NCBI GenBank assembly: GCA_041635265.1
Contig: JBFJJV010000012.1
Location: 1 to 37,858, forward strand
Source of the DNA: Panacagrimonas sp041635265
Lineage (GTDB): Bacteria; Pseudomonadota; Gammaproteobacteria; Nevskiales; Nevskiaceae
Direction: 5' to 3'
Length of the DNA: 37,858 bases
Made by a program: the position numbers and the translations under genes
Notes under the pieces: model-generated
The model's database searches: none
Told to the model about the DNA's origin: nothing
Seen by the model: only the letters and a program-made list of their open reading frames with translations
In this document: positions 9,601 through 16,431 of the stretch, piece by piece
Layout of the letters: every line of letters starts with the position of its first letter
Numbering within the stretch: the first letter of the stretch is position 1

Positions 9601-9872
9601 CCCATGGTCGGCAGCAAGGCGTCTGGCTGTTCTTTCTCGATAATGGCCGCAACGGTTTCCCAACGGATCGGCTCGATATAGGTCGCATCCGCAGTTTCCG
9701 GGTCGGTCATGATCGTCGCCGGGTTGGAATTCACCAATATGACTCGGTAACCCTCTTCCCGCAGCGCCTTGCACGCTTGGGCGCCGGAATAATCAAACTC
9801 GCAAGCCTGGCCGATGACAATGGGACCGGCACCGATAATTAGAACCGATTTGATATCTGTACGTTTTGGCAT
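6648..9872 (-). CDS. carB: Carbamoyl-phosphate synthase large subunit
   Basis: CarB makes carbamoyl phosphate from bicarbonate, ammonia delivered by CarA, and two ATP, feeding arginine and pyrimidine synthesis. The 1074 residues match the family length and show the internal duplication of two ATP-grasp halves. GAGPIVIGQACEFDYSG opens the first half and GGGPNRIGQGIEFDYC the second, each followed later by an NPR motif (EMNPRVSRSSAL, EVNPRASRTSPF). The C-terminal MGS-like allosteric domain ends near residue 1070. No frameshift is visible. Unusually, carA is not the adjacent upstream gene: ilvE lies upstream here and carA is on the other strand at 12223. Confidence 0.97.
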   Translation of the reverse strand: MPKRTDIKSVLIIGAGPIVIGQACEFDYSGAQACKALREEGYRVILVNSNPATIMTDPETADATYIEPIRWETVAAIIEKEQPDALLPTMGGQTALNCALDLEKHGVLEKFGVQMIGANAHAIDLAEDRQKFRDAMTEIGLGSARSGLAHSMEEARQAQAEVGFPVIIRPSFTLGGTGGGIAYNVDEFESIVSRGLDLSPTNEVLIEESLLGWKEFEMEVVRDNKDNCIIICSIENFDPMGVHTGDSITVAPAQTLTDKEYQLLRDASIAVLRKIGVDTGGSNVQFAINPDDGRIIVIEMNPRVSRSSALASKATGFPIAKIAAKLAVGYTLDELSNDITGGVTPASFEPSIDYVVTKVPRFAFEKFPTADSRLTTQMKSVGEVMAIGRNFQESLQKALRGLEVSSDGFEPHGEIGNPEYLQRITEELTTPRASRIWYVADAFRSGMSQEEVFRLSRIDPWFLDQIEELMETEAEIAKLKISKIDKKTMRRFKRMGFSDRRMAALLGVKEMSVRNGRHKLGVRPVYKRVDSCAAEFPSATAYLYSTYDEECEAAPTDRKKIVVLGGGPNRIGQGIEFDYCCVHAAQALREDGFETIMVNCNPETVSTDYDTSDRLYFEPLTFEDVMEIIDLEKPFGVIVQFGGQTPLKLARELEAAGAPIIGTSPDSIDLAEDRERFQALVEKLNLLQPPNGTAKSEKQALKVANQVGYPLVVRPSYVLGGRAMEIVHDDEDLIRYMSEAVKVSNDSPVLLDRFLNNAVEVDVDALSDGEHVVIGGIMEHIEEAGVHSGDSSCTLPAYSLPESVLNKIREQIKSLAKALNVVGLMNAQFAVQGEKVYLLEVNPRASRTSPFVSKAIGRPLAKIAARCMAGKTLAEQGMDKELIPPYFSVKEAVFPFNKFPTVDPLLGPEMRSTGEVMGVGDTFGEAFHKALLGGGNAIPSSGTAFLSVRNGDKGKSIQVARLLNERGFKIVATHGTAAEIRAAGIACEGVNKVKEGRPHCVDMIKNGQIQFVANTTEGKKSIEESRSIRSAAIQHKVCYFTTIAGAYAAAVSIEYQDRKEVRCLQDLHRTVEQA

Positions 9873-10006
9873 TTAGTTAATGTATGTACTTAAGTCAGCC
9901 GTGTCGGTTCTGCGCCGATCAAAGCCTTGGTTTCAATCGGCACATTCGTCTCGCGATGGTATTTTCGTGAAGGCGCAAGCCAGCCTGATGCGCTCTCGAG
10001 CGGCGC

Positions 10007-10012
10007 ATTATA
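10007..10012 (-). promoter_or_regulatory. Candidate -10 box for carB
   Basis: A perfect TATAAT hexamer is present on the minus strand in the 163-bp gap between ilvE and carB, about 135 bp before the carB ATG. No good -35 box is seen at 16-18 bp, so an activator or chance match is possible. Because carA is not upstream, carB needs its own promoter or read-through from ilvE, which makes this gap a reasonable place to expect one. Confidence 0.35.
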
Positions 10013-10035
10013 AAGCAGCGGCGCCAAGCAGCGGC

Positions 10036-11022
10036 TCAGCTCAACCAGCCAAATTTGTCCACGCCGGTACCAAATTGAATATCGTTGAGCGCCTTGCGCA
10101 GACGCTCGGTGTTTTTGCCCACTTTGCCATCACCGACCTGGAAGGCCTCGCCCTTGTGAACAAAGGTGCCGACGCCCGCAAGCACGGCCGCGGTCCCCGA
10201 CAGCGCGGCTTCGCCGGTTTTGATCCATTCCTTGATATCCGCCACAGTGAAATTGCGTTCAATCACCTCATAGCCCATCGATCGGGCCAGCTTGATCACG
10301 GAGTCACGGGTCACGCCGTGAAGGAAGGAGCCATCCAAGGGCTTGGTCATCAGACGCTGGTCATCTACCAAGAAGAAATTGGATGCGCCGGTCTCCTGCA
10401 CGTCGCCGCCTGGGCAGAACAGCACCTGATCTGCGCCGAAATCGGCCTTGGCCTTGACCACGTGGCGCAGGGCGGCCGCATAGTTGCCGCCTGTCTTGGC
10501 TTTGCCGAAACCCGGTGTCGTGCGCATTTGAGTGTCTTCAATCATGATTTTCAGCGCGCTGCCGCCACCGGCGAAATAGTCGCCCACGGGCGCCGCAAGG
10601 ATGTAGAGCAGAACTTCCTGAGGCGGCACTGCGGCAGCCCCGATATTGGGGTCCAAGCCCATCAGCGTCGGGCGCAGATAGAGCGCGCCCGGCGGCGCAG
10701 GCAAATCGTCTTTGCTCAGGGCGACCAGGTCGCGAACCATTTTTTCCAGCACTTCTGCCGGAGGCAGCGGCAGGCAAAGAAGCTCTGCACTTTCTCGAAA
10801 GCGAGCCAGATGGCGATCTACGCGAAACATGCGAATGTCGCCATTGGGCATGCGATAAGCCTTGAGACCCTCAAAACAGGTACTTGAGTAGTGCAGTACG
10901 TGCGCACCCGGATGAATCGCCAGCGGCGCAACGGGCACGACCTCAGGCACGGACCACTGACCCTTGGAATAATGAGCCTGAGTCATTTGCTTGGTGAAAA
11001 CGGTGCCGAAGGTGGTGGCCAT
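10036..11022 (-). CDS. ilvE: Branched-chain amino acid aminotransferase
   Basis: This PLP-dependent fold-type IV transaminase carries out the last step of leucine, isoleucine and valine synthesis and the first of their breakdown. The 328-residue protein is of the longer class resembling the eukaryotic-type enzymes. It has HYSSTCFEGLKAYR near residue 44, the PLP lysine at Lys176 in FGKAKTGGNYAAAL, and QETGASNFFLV and GSFLHGVTRDSV further on. The C-terminal part contains SGTAAVLAGVGTF. It is divergent from folD and followed by carB on the same strand. The ATG at 11022 has AGGA only two bases before it, so ribosome binding there is non-ideal. Confidence 0.93.
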   Translation of the reverse strand: MATTFGTVFTKQMTQAHYSKGQWSVPEVVPVAPLAIHPGAHVLHYSSTCFEGLKAYRMPNGDIRMFRVDRHLARFRESAELLCLPLPPAEVLEKMVRDLVALSKDDLPAPPGALYLRPTLMGLDPNIGAAAVPPQEVLLYILAAPVGDYFAGGGSALKIMIEDTQMRTTPGFGKAKTGGNYAAALRHVVKAKADFGADQVLFCPGGDVQETGASNFFLVDDQRLMTKPLDGSFLHGVTRDSVIKLARSMGYEVIERNFTVADIKEWIKTGEAALSGTAAVLAGVGTFVHKGEAFQVGDGKVGKNTERLRKALNDIQFGTGVDKFGWLS

Positions 11023-11063
11023 GATCCTGAGTCTGCAAGGTAAGAGCGATAAAAGAGCGGCGG

Positions 11064-11092
11064 ATTATGGCCTGAGTTGTGACAAGTCCCAA
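11064..11092 (-). promoter_or_regulatory. Candidate sigma-70 promoter for ilvE
   Basis: On the minus strand TTGGGA (11092-11087) and CATAAT (11069-11064) are separated by exactly 17 bp and lie about 40 bp before the ilvE start codon. The -10 box matches five of six consensus positions and the -35 box four of six. It lies within the ilvE-folD divergent region. Confidence 0.5.
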
Positions 11093-11194
11093 GTTCAACT
11101 GCGCTGCGCTGACTCAGAGCCTTCACCCATTTTTGGACCACAGACCTCTGTTGCGGCAGAATCGCCGCCCACCCGAAGCAAGGCAGAGCCCATA

Positions 11195-12082
11195 TTGAGC
11201 AAGGCCACCATCATCGACGGCAAAGCCAAGGCTGCTCAGCTTTCCGATGACATCGCAGCGGCGACCGCTGAATTGTTCTCTACACACGGCATAAAGCCCG
11301 GTTTGACCGTGGTCATTGTCGGCGAAGACCCTGCCAGCCAAGTCTACGTACGCAACAAAAAACGCACAGCCGAGGCCTGCGGCTTCAATTCGGTGCAGCA
11401 CTCATTGCCGGCCGACAGCAGCGAGGAAGCGGTTCTGGCGCTAATTTCCCGACTCAACGCCGACCCCGCGGTACACGGCATCCTGGTCCAGCTGCCCCTG
11501 CCGAACCATCTGGATGAGTTGCGCATCACGCAGTCCATCGTGCCGAGTAAAGACGTCGACGGATTTCACTACGACAATATTGGGCGCCTCAGCGCCGGCC
11601 ATTTGGATCAGGCTTTCGTTCCCTGCACCCCCGCTGGCTGTATGAAAATGATTGAGGATCAGCTCGGAAAGGACTTGTCGGGCAAGCACGCCGTCGTCAT
11701 CGGTCGCTCGAACATTGTCGGCAAACCAATGGCCGGCCTGCTATTGCGGGCCAATGCCACGGTCACCATTGCGCATAGCCGCACGGCCGATCTGCCGGGG
11801 CTGACGCGCCAGGCCGATATCGTCATCGCAGCCGTGGGCAAACCCAATATGGTGCACGGCGACTGGATCAAGCCCGGCGCGATCGTGATCGATGTGGGCA
11901 TCAACCGGGTTCAGCTCACGGTTGATGGCGAAGAAAAGTCGAAGCTGGTGGGTGACGTCGACTTCGCCAGTGCAAGTCAGGTGGCCGGCGCCATCACCCC
12001 AGTTCCCGGCGGCGTCGGGCCCATGACCATTGTCATGCTTATGGCCAATACGCTGGTTTCTGCGCAGCGCTCGCTGAAATAA
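11195..12082 (+). CDS. folD: Bifunctional methylenetetrahydrofolate dehydrogenase / cyclohydrolase
   Basis: FolD interconverts 5,10-methylene-, 5,10-methenyl- and 10-formyl-tetrahydrofolate with NADP, supplying one-carbon units. Starting at the TTG at 11195 the product is 295 residues and begins MSKATIIDGKAKA. It contains SQVYVRNKKRTAE (Tyr51 and catalytic Lys55), LPLPNHL and KDVDGFH. The Rossmann segment AVVIGRSNIVGKPMA and the C-terminal PVPGGVGPMTIVML follow. AAGG lies 11 bases before this TTG. The frame runs open to an ATG at 10991, but that 68-codon extension overlaps ilvE on the other strand and does not look like FolD, so I rejected it. Confidence 0.95.
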   Translation: MSKATIIDGKAKAAQLSDDIAAATAELFSTHGIKPGLTVVIVGEDPASQVYVRNKKRTAEACGFNSVQHSLPADSSEEAVLALISRLNADPAVHGILVQLPLPNHLDELRITQSIVPSKDVDGFHYDNIGRLSAGHLDQAFVPCTPAGCMKMIEDQLGKDLSGKHAVVIGRSNIVGKPMAGLLLRANATVTIAHSRTADLPGLTRQADIVIAAVGKPNMVHGDWIKPGAIVIDVGINRVQLTVDGEEKSKLVGDVDFASASQVAGAITPVPGGVGPMTIVMLMANTLVSAQRSLK

Positions 12083-12143
12083 AAACGGAACTGATGGACG
12101 CCCGCCGGTCACGCCGCTAAAATTCACAAGGAATTTCGCACCG

Positions 12144-12164
12144 GGGGGCGCAAGCCCCCTGTTT
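12144..12164 (+). terminator. Intrinsic terminator after folD
   Basis: A perfect six-bp GC stem, GGGGGC (12144-12149) and GCCCCC (12154-12159), closes a GCAA loop and is followed by TGTTTT. It lies 62 bp past the folD stop and 59 bp before carA on the same strand. It would separate the two transcription units, or could act as a leader element for carA. Confidence 0.7.
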
Positions 12165-12222
12165 TGTGTGCGCAATTTGCCCCTCTCACGCCCCATAAGA
12201 AAAGCCGGAACGATTCCAGCCG

Positions 12223-13353
12223 ATGACGAAACACAAGCCGGCCCTGCTCGCACTCGCCGACGGAAGCGTATTTAGAGGTGTTTCTGTTGGCGTCGACGGC
12301 AATATCAGTGGCGAAGTTGTCTTCAACACTGCAATGACTGGCTATCAGGAAATCCTCACGGACACTTCCTACCGCCAGCAGATCGTAACGCTGACCTACC
12401 CGCATATCGGTAATGTGGGCGTCAATCCCGAAGACGCCGAGTCTGACCGCGTACAGCTCGCAGGCCTTGTGATGCGCGAAATACCGCGGCCACACAGCAA
12501 TTTTCGTTCAACCCAGGATTTTTCGGCCTATTTGCGCGAACAGAACGTGGTCGCTATCGCAGATATCGATACACGTCGCCTGACCCGCCTTCTGCGTGAC
12601 AAGGGCGCTCAGAATGGCTACATCGTCGCCGGTGGCCGCATCAGCGAAAAAGCGGCGATTGCCGAGGCACAGAAATTCCCTGGCCTGATGGGCGTAGATC
12701 TGGCCAAGGTGGTCAGCACCCAGAAACCGTATGAATGGATCACTGGTTCGTGGACGCTGGAGTCCAACAAGGAAACCCGGCTGCACAGCGCAAAGCGCCA
12801 TGTGGTGGTCTACGATTTTGGCGTCAAGCGAAATATTCTGCGCATGCTGGTTGATCGCGGCTGCGCCGTCACTGTGGTGCCTGCCAATACCAAAACATCC
12901 GATGTGCTCGCCCTGGAGCCGGACGGCGTCATGCTCTCCAATGGACCGGGCGACCCAGAGCCCTGCACCTATGCGATTAAATCGGCCCACGATCTGATCA
13001 AAGTTGGCATGCCGCTGTTCGGCATTTGCCTGGGACATCAGATACTGAGCATCGCCGCTGGTGCCAAAACCCTGAAGATGAAGTTTGGTCATCATGGCGC
13101 CAACCATCCTGTCCAGGACCTCGCGACCGGCAAAGTCTTGATCACCAGCCAAAATCACGGCTTTGCCGTAGATGAGAGCAGCCTGCCCAAAAACATGCGC
13201 GTCACCCATCGCTCACTGTTTGATGGCAGCAATCAGGGCATCGAACTCAGCGATGCCCCGGCTTTCGGTTTTCAGGGACACCCGGAAGCCAGTCCCGGCC
13301 CGCATGACGTCGACTACTTGTTTGACCGCTTTATTGCGTCGATGAAGCGTTAG
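12223..13353 (+). CDS. carA: Carbamoyl-phosphate synthase small (glutaminase) subunit
   Basis: CarA hydrolyses glutamine and passes ammonia to CarB. The 376 residues comprise an N-terminal CarA-type domain (ALLALADGSVFRG, TGYQEILTD) and a C-terminal class I glutamine amidotransferase domain. The nucleophile Cys269 is in FGICLGHQ, with His353 and Glu355 in FQGHPEAS; these are the same numbers as in the E. coli protein. It stands alone on the plus strand, 2.3 kb from carB and pointing away from it, whereas carA-carB is normally an operon. The ribosome site before the ATG is weak. Confidence 0.97.
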   Translation: MTKHKPALLALADGSVFRGVSVGVDGNISGEVVFNTAMTGYQEILTDTSYRQQIVTLTYPHIGNVGVNPEDAESDRVQLAGLVMREIPRPHSNFRSTQDFSAYLREQNVVAIADIDTRRLTRLLRDKGAQNGYIVAGGRISEKAAIAEAQKFPGLMGVDLAKVVSTQKPYEWITGSWTLESNKETRLHSAKRHVVVYDFGVKRNILRMLVDRGCAVTVVPANTKTSDVLALEPDGVMLSNGPGDPEPCTYAIKSAHDLIKVGMPLFGICLGHQILSIAAGAKTLKMKFGHHGANHPVQDLATGKVLITSQNHGFAVDESSLPKNMRVTHRSLFDGSNQGIELSDAPAFGFQGHPEASPGPHDVDYLFDRFIASMKR

Positions 13354-13474
13354 CAGGGCTGGCATTGGCAAATAAAGCCTAAGCACAGGTTTTACTGCGC
13401 AAATTGGCGCTGGGTCCATTGATCTTGCGCGCAATGTCTCTATGGTGAGCGGCCAGATTTTTATTGGATCAACC

Positions 13475-14713
13475 ATGTCCGCTCCCCGACTCACTGACAG
13501 CCTGACGCTTCCCAATGGCTCGATCCTGCCTAATCGCCTGGCCAAGTCAGCCATGAGCGAGGCCATGGGCACCATGGACAATCGTGTCACCGCGCAACTG
13601 GTTCGCTTGTACCAGCGCTGGGGCGAGGGCCAGACCGGCCTGATCATTACCGGCAATGTCATGATCGATCGTCGCGCCCTCGGCGAGCCAGGCAATGTCA
13701 GCATCGAAGATGAGCGTGACATGCCACTGCTTTCGGAATGGGCCGCAGCGGCCAAATCAAAGGGCTCACAGGTCTGGGTTCAGCTCAATCATCCGGGGCG
13801 ACAGTCGCCCAAAGGCCTGAACGAGGAAAACGTTTCTCCCTCCGCCGTGCCTTTCAGCAAGGCCATGCAGCCTTTCTTTGCGGCGCCGCGTGCGCTCACC
13901 GTCGATGAGATAGAAAACATCATCGCGCGCTTTTCGCGCGCCGCGGCCATAGTGCAGAAAGCTGGATTTGATGGCGTGCAAATTCATGGTGCTCACGGTT
14001 ATCTGGTCAGCCAGTTCCTGTCTCCGCTGACCAACCAGCGTGTAGACGAATGGGGCGGCAACGCCGAAAACCGTCGCCGTTTCGTCCTGCGTGTTCTCGA
14101 AGGGATGCGCGCAGCGACCAGCACGGATTTCTCGATCGGCATCAAACTCAACTCCGCCGATTTTCAGCGCGGCGGATTTAGCGAAGACGAATCACTGGAC
14201 GTGATGGAGGCTTTGTCGAAAGCAGGGATCGATCTGATCGAAATCTCCGGCGGCACCTATGAAGCTCCTGCCATGACCGGCGTGCGCGAATCCACCCGAA
14301 GACGCGAAGCCTATTTTCTGGAGTTTGCAGAAAAAGTGCGCACGCGTATTCCCGCCACGCCGCTGATGGTCACCGGCGGTTTTCGCTCTCATCAGGGAAT
14401 GAGTGAGGCGCTGGCCTCCGGCGCACTGGACCTGTGTGGTTTTGCGCGTCTTCTGGCGATCGAACCGGATGCATCGCTTCGCCTGCTTGAAGGCAAGAAT
14501 CCGAAAGAAGTGGTACGTCCGATCAAGACCGGCATCGGCCCGGTCGATCGCATGGCCATCATGGAGGTGACCTGGTACGCGCGTCAGCTGCAGCGCATGG
14601 GAAAAGGTCGTGAACCCAAACCTCGTGAGTCCGGCCTGTGGTCATTTCTGGCAGGCCTGGTGCATAACATTTTAGGAACGCGCCAGACCAAGAAACTGCG
14701 CGCTACCGCCTAG
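13475..14713 (+). CDS. NADH:flavin oxidoreductase (Old Yellow Enzyme family)
   Basis: This is an FMN-binding TIM-barrel ene-reductase-like oxidoreductase; the physiological substrate cannot be told from sequence. It begins MSAPRLTDSLTLPNGSILPNRLAKSAMSE, with the FMN-binding N-terminal pattern. It then shows QLNHPGRQSP, the catalytic-type HGAHGYLVSQFLSPLTNQR with DEWGGNAENRRRF, and the late phosphate-binding VTGGFRS. From the ATG at 13475 it has 412 residues; GGA lies seven bases upstream. An earlier in-frame ATG at 13442 is possible. The C-terminal 60 residues (from about VRPIKTGIGP) form an extension after the barrel. It is a monocistronic unit after carA and converges with the MFS gene. Confidence 0.9.
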   Translation: MSAPRLTDSLTLPNGSILPNRLAKSAMSEAMGTMDNRVTAQLVRLYQRWGEGQTGLIITGNVMIDRRALGEPGNVSIEDERDMPLLSEWAAAAKSKGSQVWVQLNHPGRQSPKGLNEENVSPSAVPFSKAMQPFFAAPRALTVDEIENIIARFSRAAAIVQKAGFDGVQIHGAHGYLVSQFLSPLTNQRVDEWGGNAENRRRFVLRVLEGMRAATSTDFSIGIKLNSADFQRGGFSEDESLDVMEALSKAGIDLIEISGGTYEAPAMTGVRESTRRREAYFLEFAEKVRTRIPATPLMVTGGFRSHQGMSEALASGALDLCGFARLLAIEPDASLRLLEGKNPKEVVRPIKTGIGPVDRMAIMEVTWYARQLQRMGKGREPKPRESGLWSFLAGLVHNILGTRQTKKLRATA

Positions 14714-14771
14714 CCTGGATTTCTAAGCAGCGGGCAGAGCATTTCCTGACTGGCGCTTGCCGTAGCAGGTT

Positions 14772-16268
14772 TCATGGACGCTTGATCAAATTCATGGCCA
14801 TGACAAAAGGTGCAGATACGGTATCGCGCAGGCCGTCCAGGCTGCTCAGCGTGCGCAAAGCCTGACTGGTATCGACCATCAGTTCACGCAAAAGATTGTC
14901 CGGGTCCTGACTTCCGGGTTCTTCTACACGGGACAAGCGATTGAGTGCGAACAGGCCGGCCAGGAAGGCGAGCAGGAAAAGGAAGTCCCAGTGGCCGATG
15001 ATGAAGGTATTGAAGTCCAGCGTGCCGTTCAAGGATCGCCATCGCAGCACCAGACTGAGCTGTCGTTCCGCAAAGAAATCCGCCAGCAAGCCGCCGATCA
15101 GAGGGGCACAGCCTGCAGCAGCCGAATTCACCATGCTGTTGACCGCCAGGAATGACGTCGCTTCCTCGGGCGGCGCCAATTTCAGGGAAAGACTGCTGGT
15201 GGTGAGATTGATCCCTGCAATCGCGAGCCCCATCAAACCGTGCAAGACGAACAGCAGATGCGTGGTGTAAGCGTGGCGTTCCGGAAAGCTGACGAAGGTC
15301 CAGCCGAGCAGGCAGAACACGAAAATACCGCCACAAGTCCCCATCACGCCCTTGTGGCTGAAATTGTCCGCGTATCGGCCCCAAATCTTGAATGAAGCGG
15401 CGGTCACTGCCTGACTAAACAGGGTCAGAAGAATCACGAAGGTCAATTCATAGCCCAGCTTGGTCAGCATGAAGGCGACAAAAAAAGGCGTTGCCAGGTT
15501 AGCCGCGAAGTGCCAGGTGGCCAGGAAGCTCATCAAACTACGGAAATTGCGATTACGGAAGGGGCTCGCCAATCGGTTTCGTTTGACCGTCAGGCCAATA
15601 TTCGCGACTTCCTGAGCACACAGTGGGGCCTTAGGGACCTGACCGTAAAGAACAGCGCCCGCGACGCCGAACAGTCCGCCCACAACAAAAAATATTGCGT
15701 ACAGCGACAATCGCGCGGGATCGCCTTGCCAAAGATCGATCAGAGCTGCTGCACCAAGGCCGACCAAGACCGCAGCGGCCGTCATCAAAAACAGGCGAAA
15801 GCCCATGAAACGGCCCAGACTCTCTGTCGGGATCAGGTCACGCAACCAGGAATTCCAGGCACAGGCGGTGAAGGCGCCGAAACTGTATCGCAGAGTCACC
15901 GCGCCAATAAGTAGCGCGAGTGCGGTCGGCGAAGGATATAAGAGCGGGACAAAGGCCACGGCGAGCCAACAACTGCGGCCGAGTATCGCGCTCCAGACCA
16001 CTACTTTTTTGCGGTCTTGTACCCGTTCGATCAAAAAAATCGCCGGCAGCTGAAACAGATTGGCCAGAAACGGAATGGCACCAATCACGCCGATGATCAT
16101 ATTTGAAGCGCCCAACTCCAGAGCCAGCCCCACGAGAATTGCACCTGTCGTCAGCGAATCCATCGCCTGACTGCAAACGCCGTTCATATAAATGGCGCGG
16201 AGATTCTGCAGGCCTGCGCGGGGGCTCGTCTCGGCGCCCGATTCACTCCCTGATTCTGCAGCTGACAT
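14772..16268 (-). CDS. Major facilitator superfamily permease
   Basis: This is a polytopic inner-membrane protein of 498 residues with roughly 12 hydrophobic segments, compatible with the MFS fold. An MFS-like loop motif is seen as LIERVQDRKKVVVWSAILGR after the second helix pair. The Ser/Glu-rich N-terminus is cytoplasmic. No signature gives a substrate; relatives are usually annotated only as MFS transporter. It is divergent from the dikinase-like operon with a 163-bp gap, so the two might share control, but no operator is evident. The TGA stop is 58 bp from the convergent oxidoreductase gene. Confidence 0.85.
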   Translation of the reverse strand: MSAAESGSESGAETSPRAGLQNLRAIYMNGVCSQAMDSLTTGAILVGLALELGASNMIIGVIGAIPFLANLFQLPAIFLIERVQDRKKVVVWSAILGRSCWLAVAFVPLLYPSPTALALLIGAVTLRYSFGAFTACAWNSWLRDLIPTESLGRFMGFRLFLMTAAAVLVGLGAAALIDLWQGDPARLSLYAIFFVVGGLFGVAGAVLYGQVPKAPLCAQEVANIGLTVKRNRLASPFRNRNFRSLMSFLATWHFAANLATPFFVAFMLTKLGYELTFVILLTLFSQAVTAASFKIWGRYADNFSHKGVMGTCGGIFVFCLLGWTFVSFPERHAYTTHLLFVLHGLMGLAIAGINLTTSSLSLKLAPPEEATSFLAVNSMVNSAAAGCAPLIGGLLADFFAERQLSLVLRWRSLNGTLDFNTFIIGHWDFLFLLAFLAGLFALNRLSRVEEPGSQDPDNLLRELMVDTSQALRTLSSLDGLRDTVSAPFVMAMNLIKRP

Positions 16269-16431
16269 GCGGTTCTGGTTTGACTTCAGTTGCGGGCAGC
16301 TGATTCTGAGAGTCGGCTATCGCCAATGCAAACGCAGGCGACCGGATATTGGGCAAGATGCAGTTTCAGTCGGATCAAGGCGCACTGCGCTACGCTAGAG
16401 TACAAATCGTCAATTGTTTGCGGGGCCTATA

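Noticed and set aside
9880..10887. 335-codon open frame on the plus strand
   Set aside because: It is antisense to ilvE and shows no recognisable protein features.
10991..11194. N-terminal extension of FolD
   Set aside because: The residues do not resemble FolD, the stretch overlaps the ilvE start and promoter region, and the TTG at 11195 gives the normal length.
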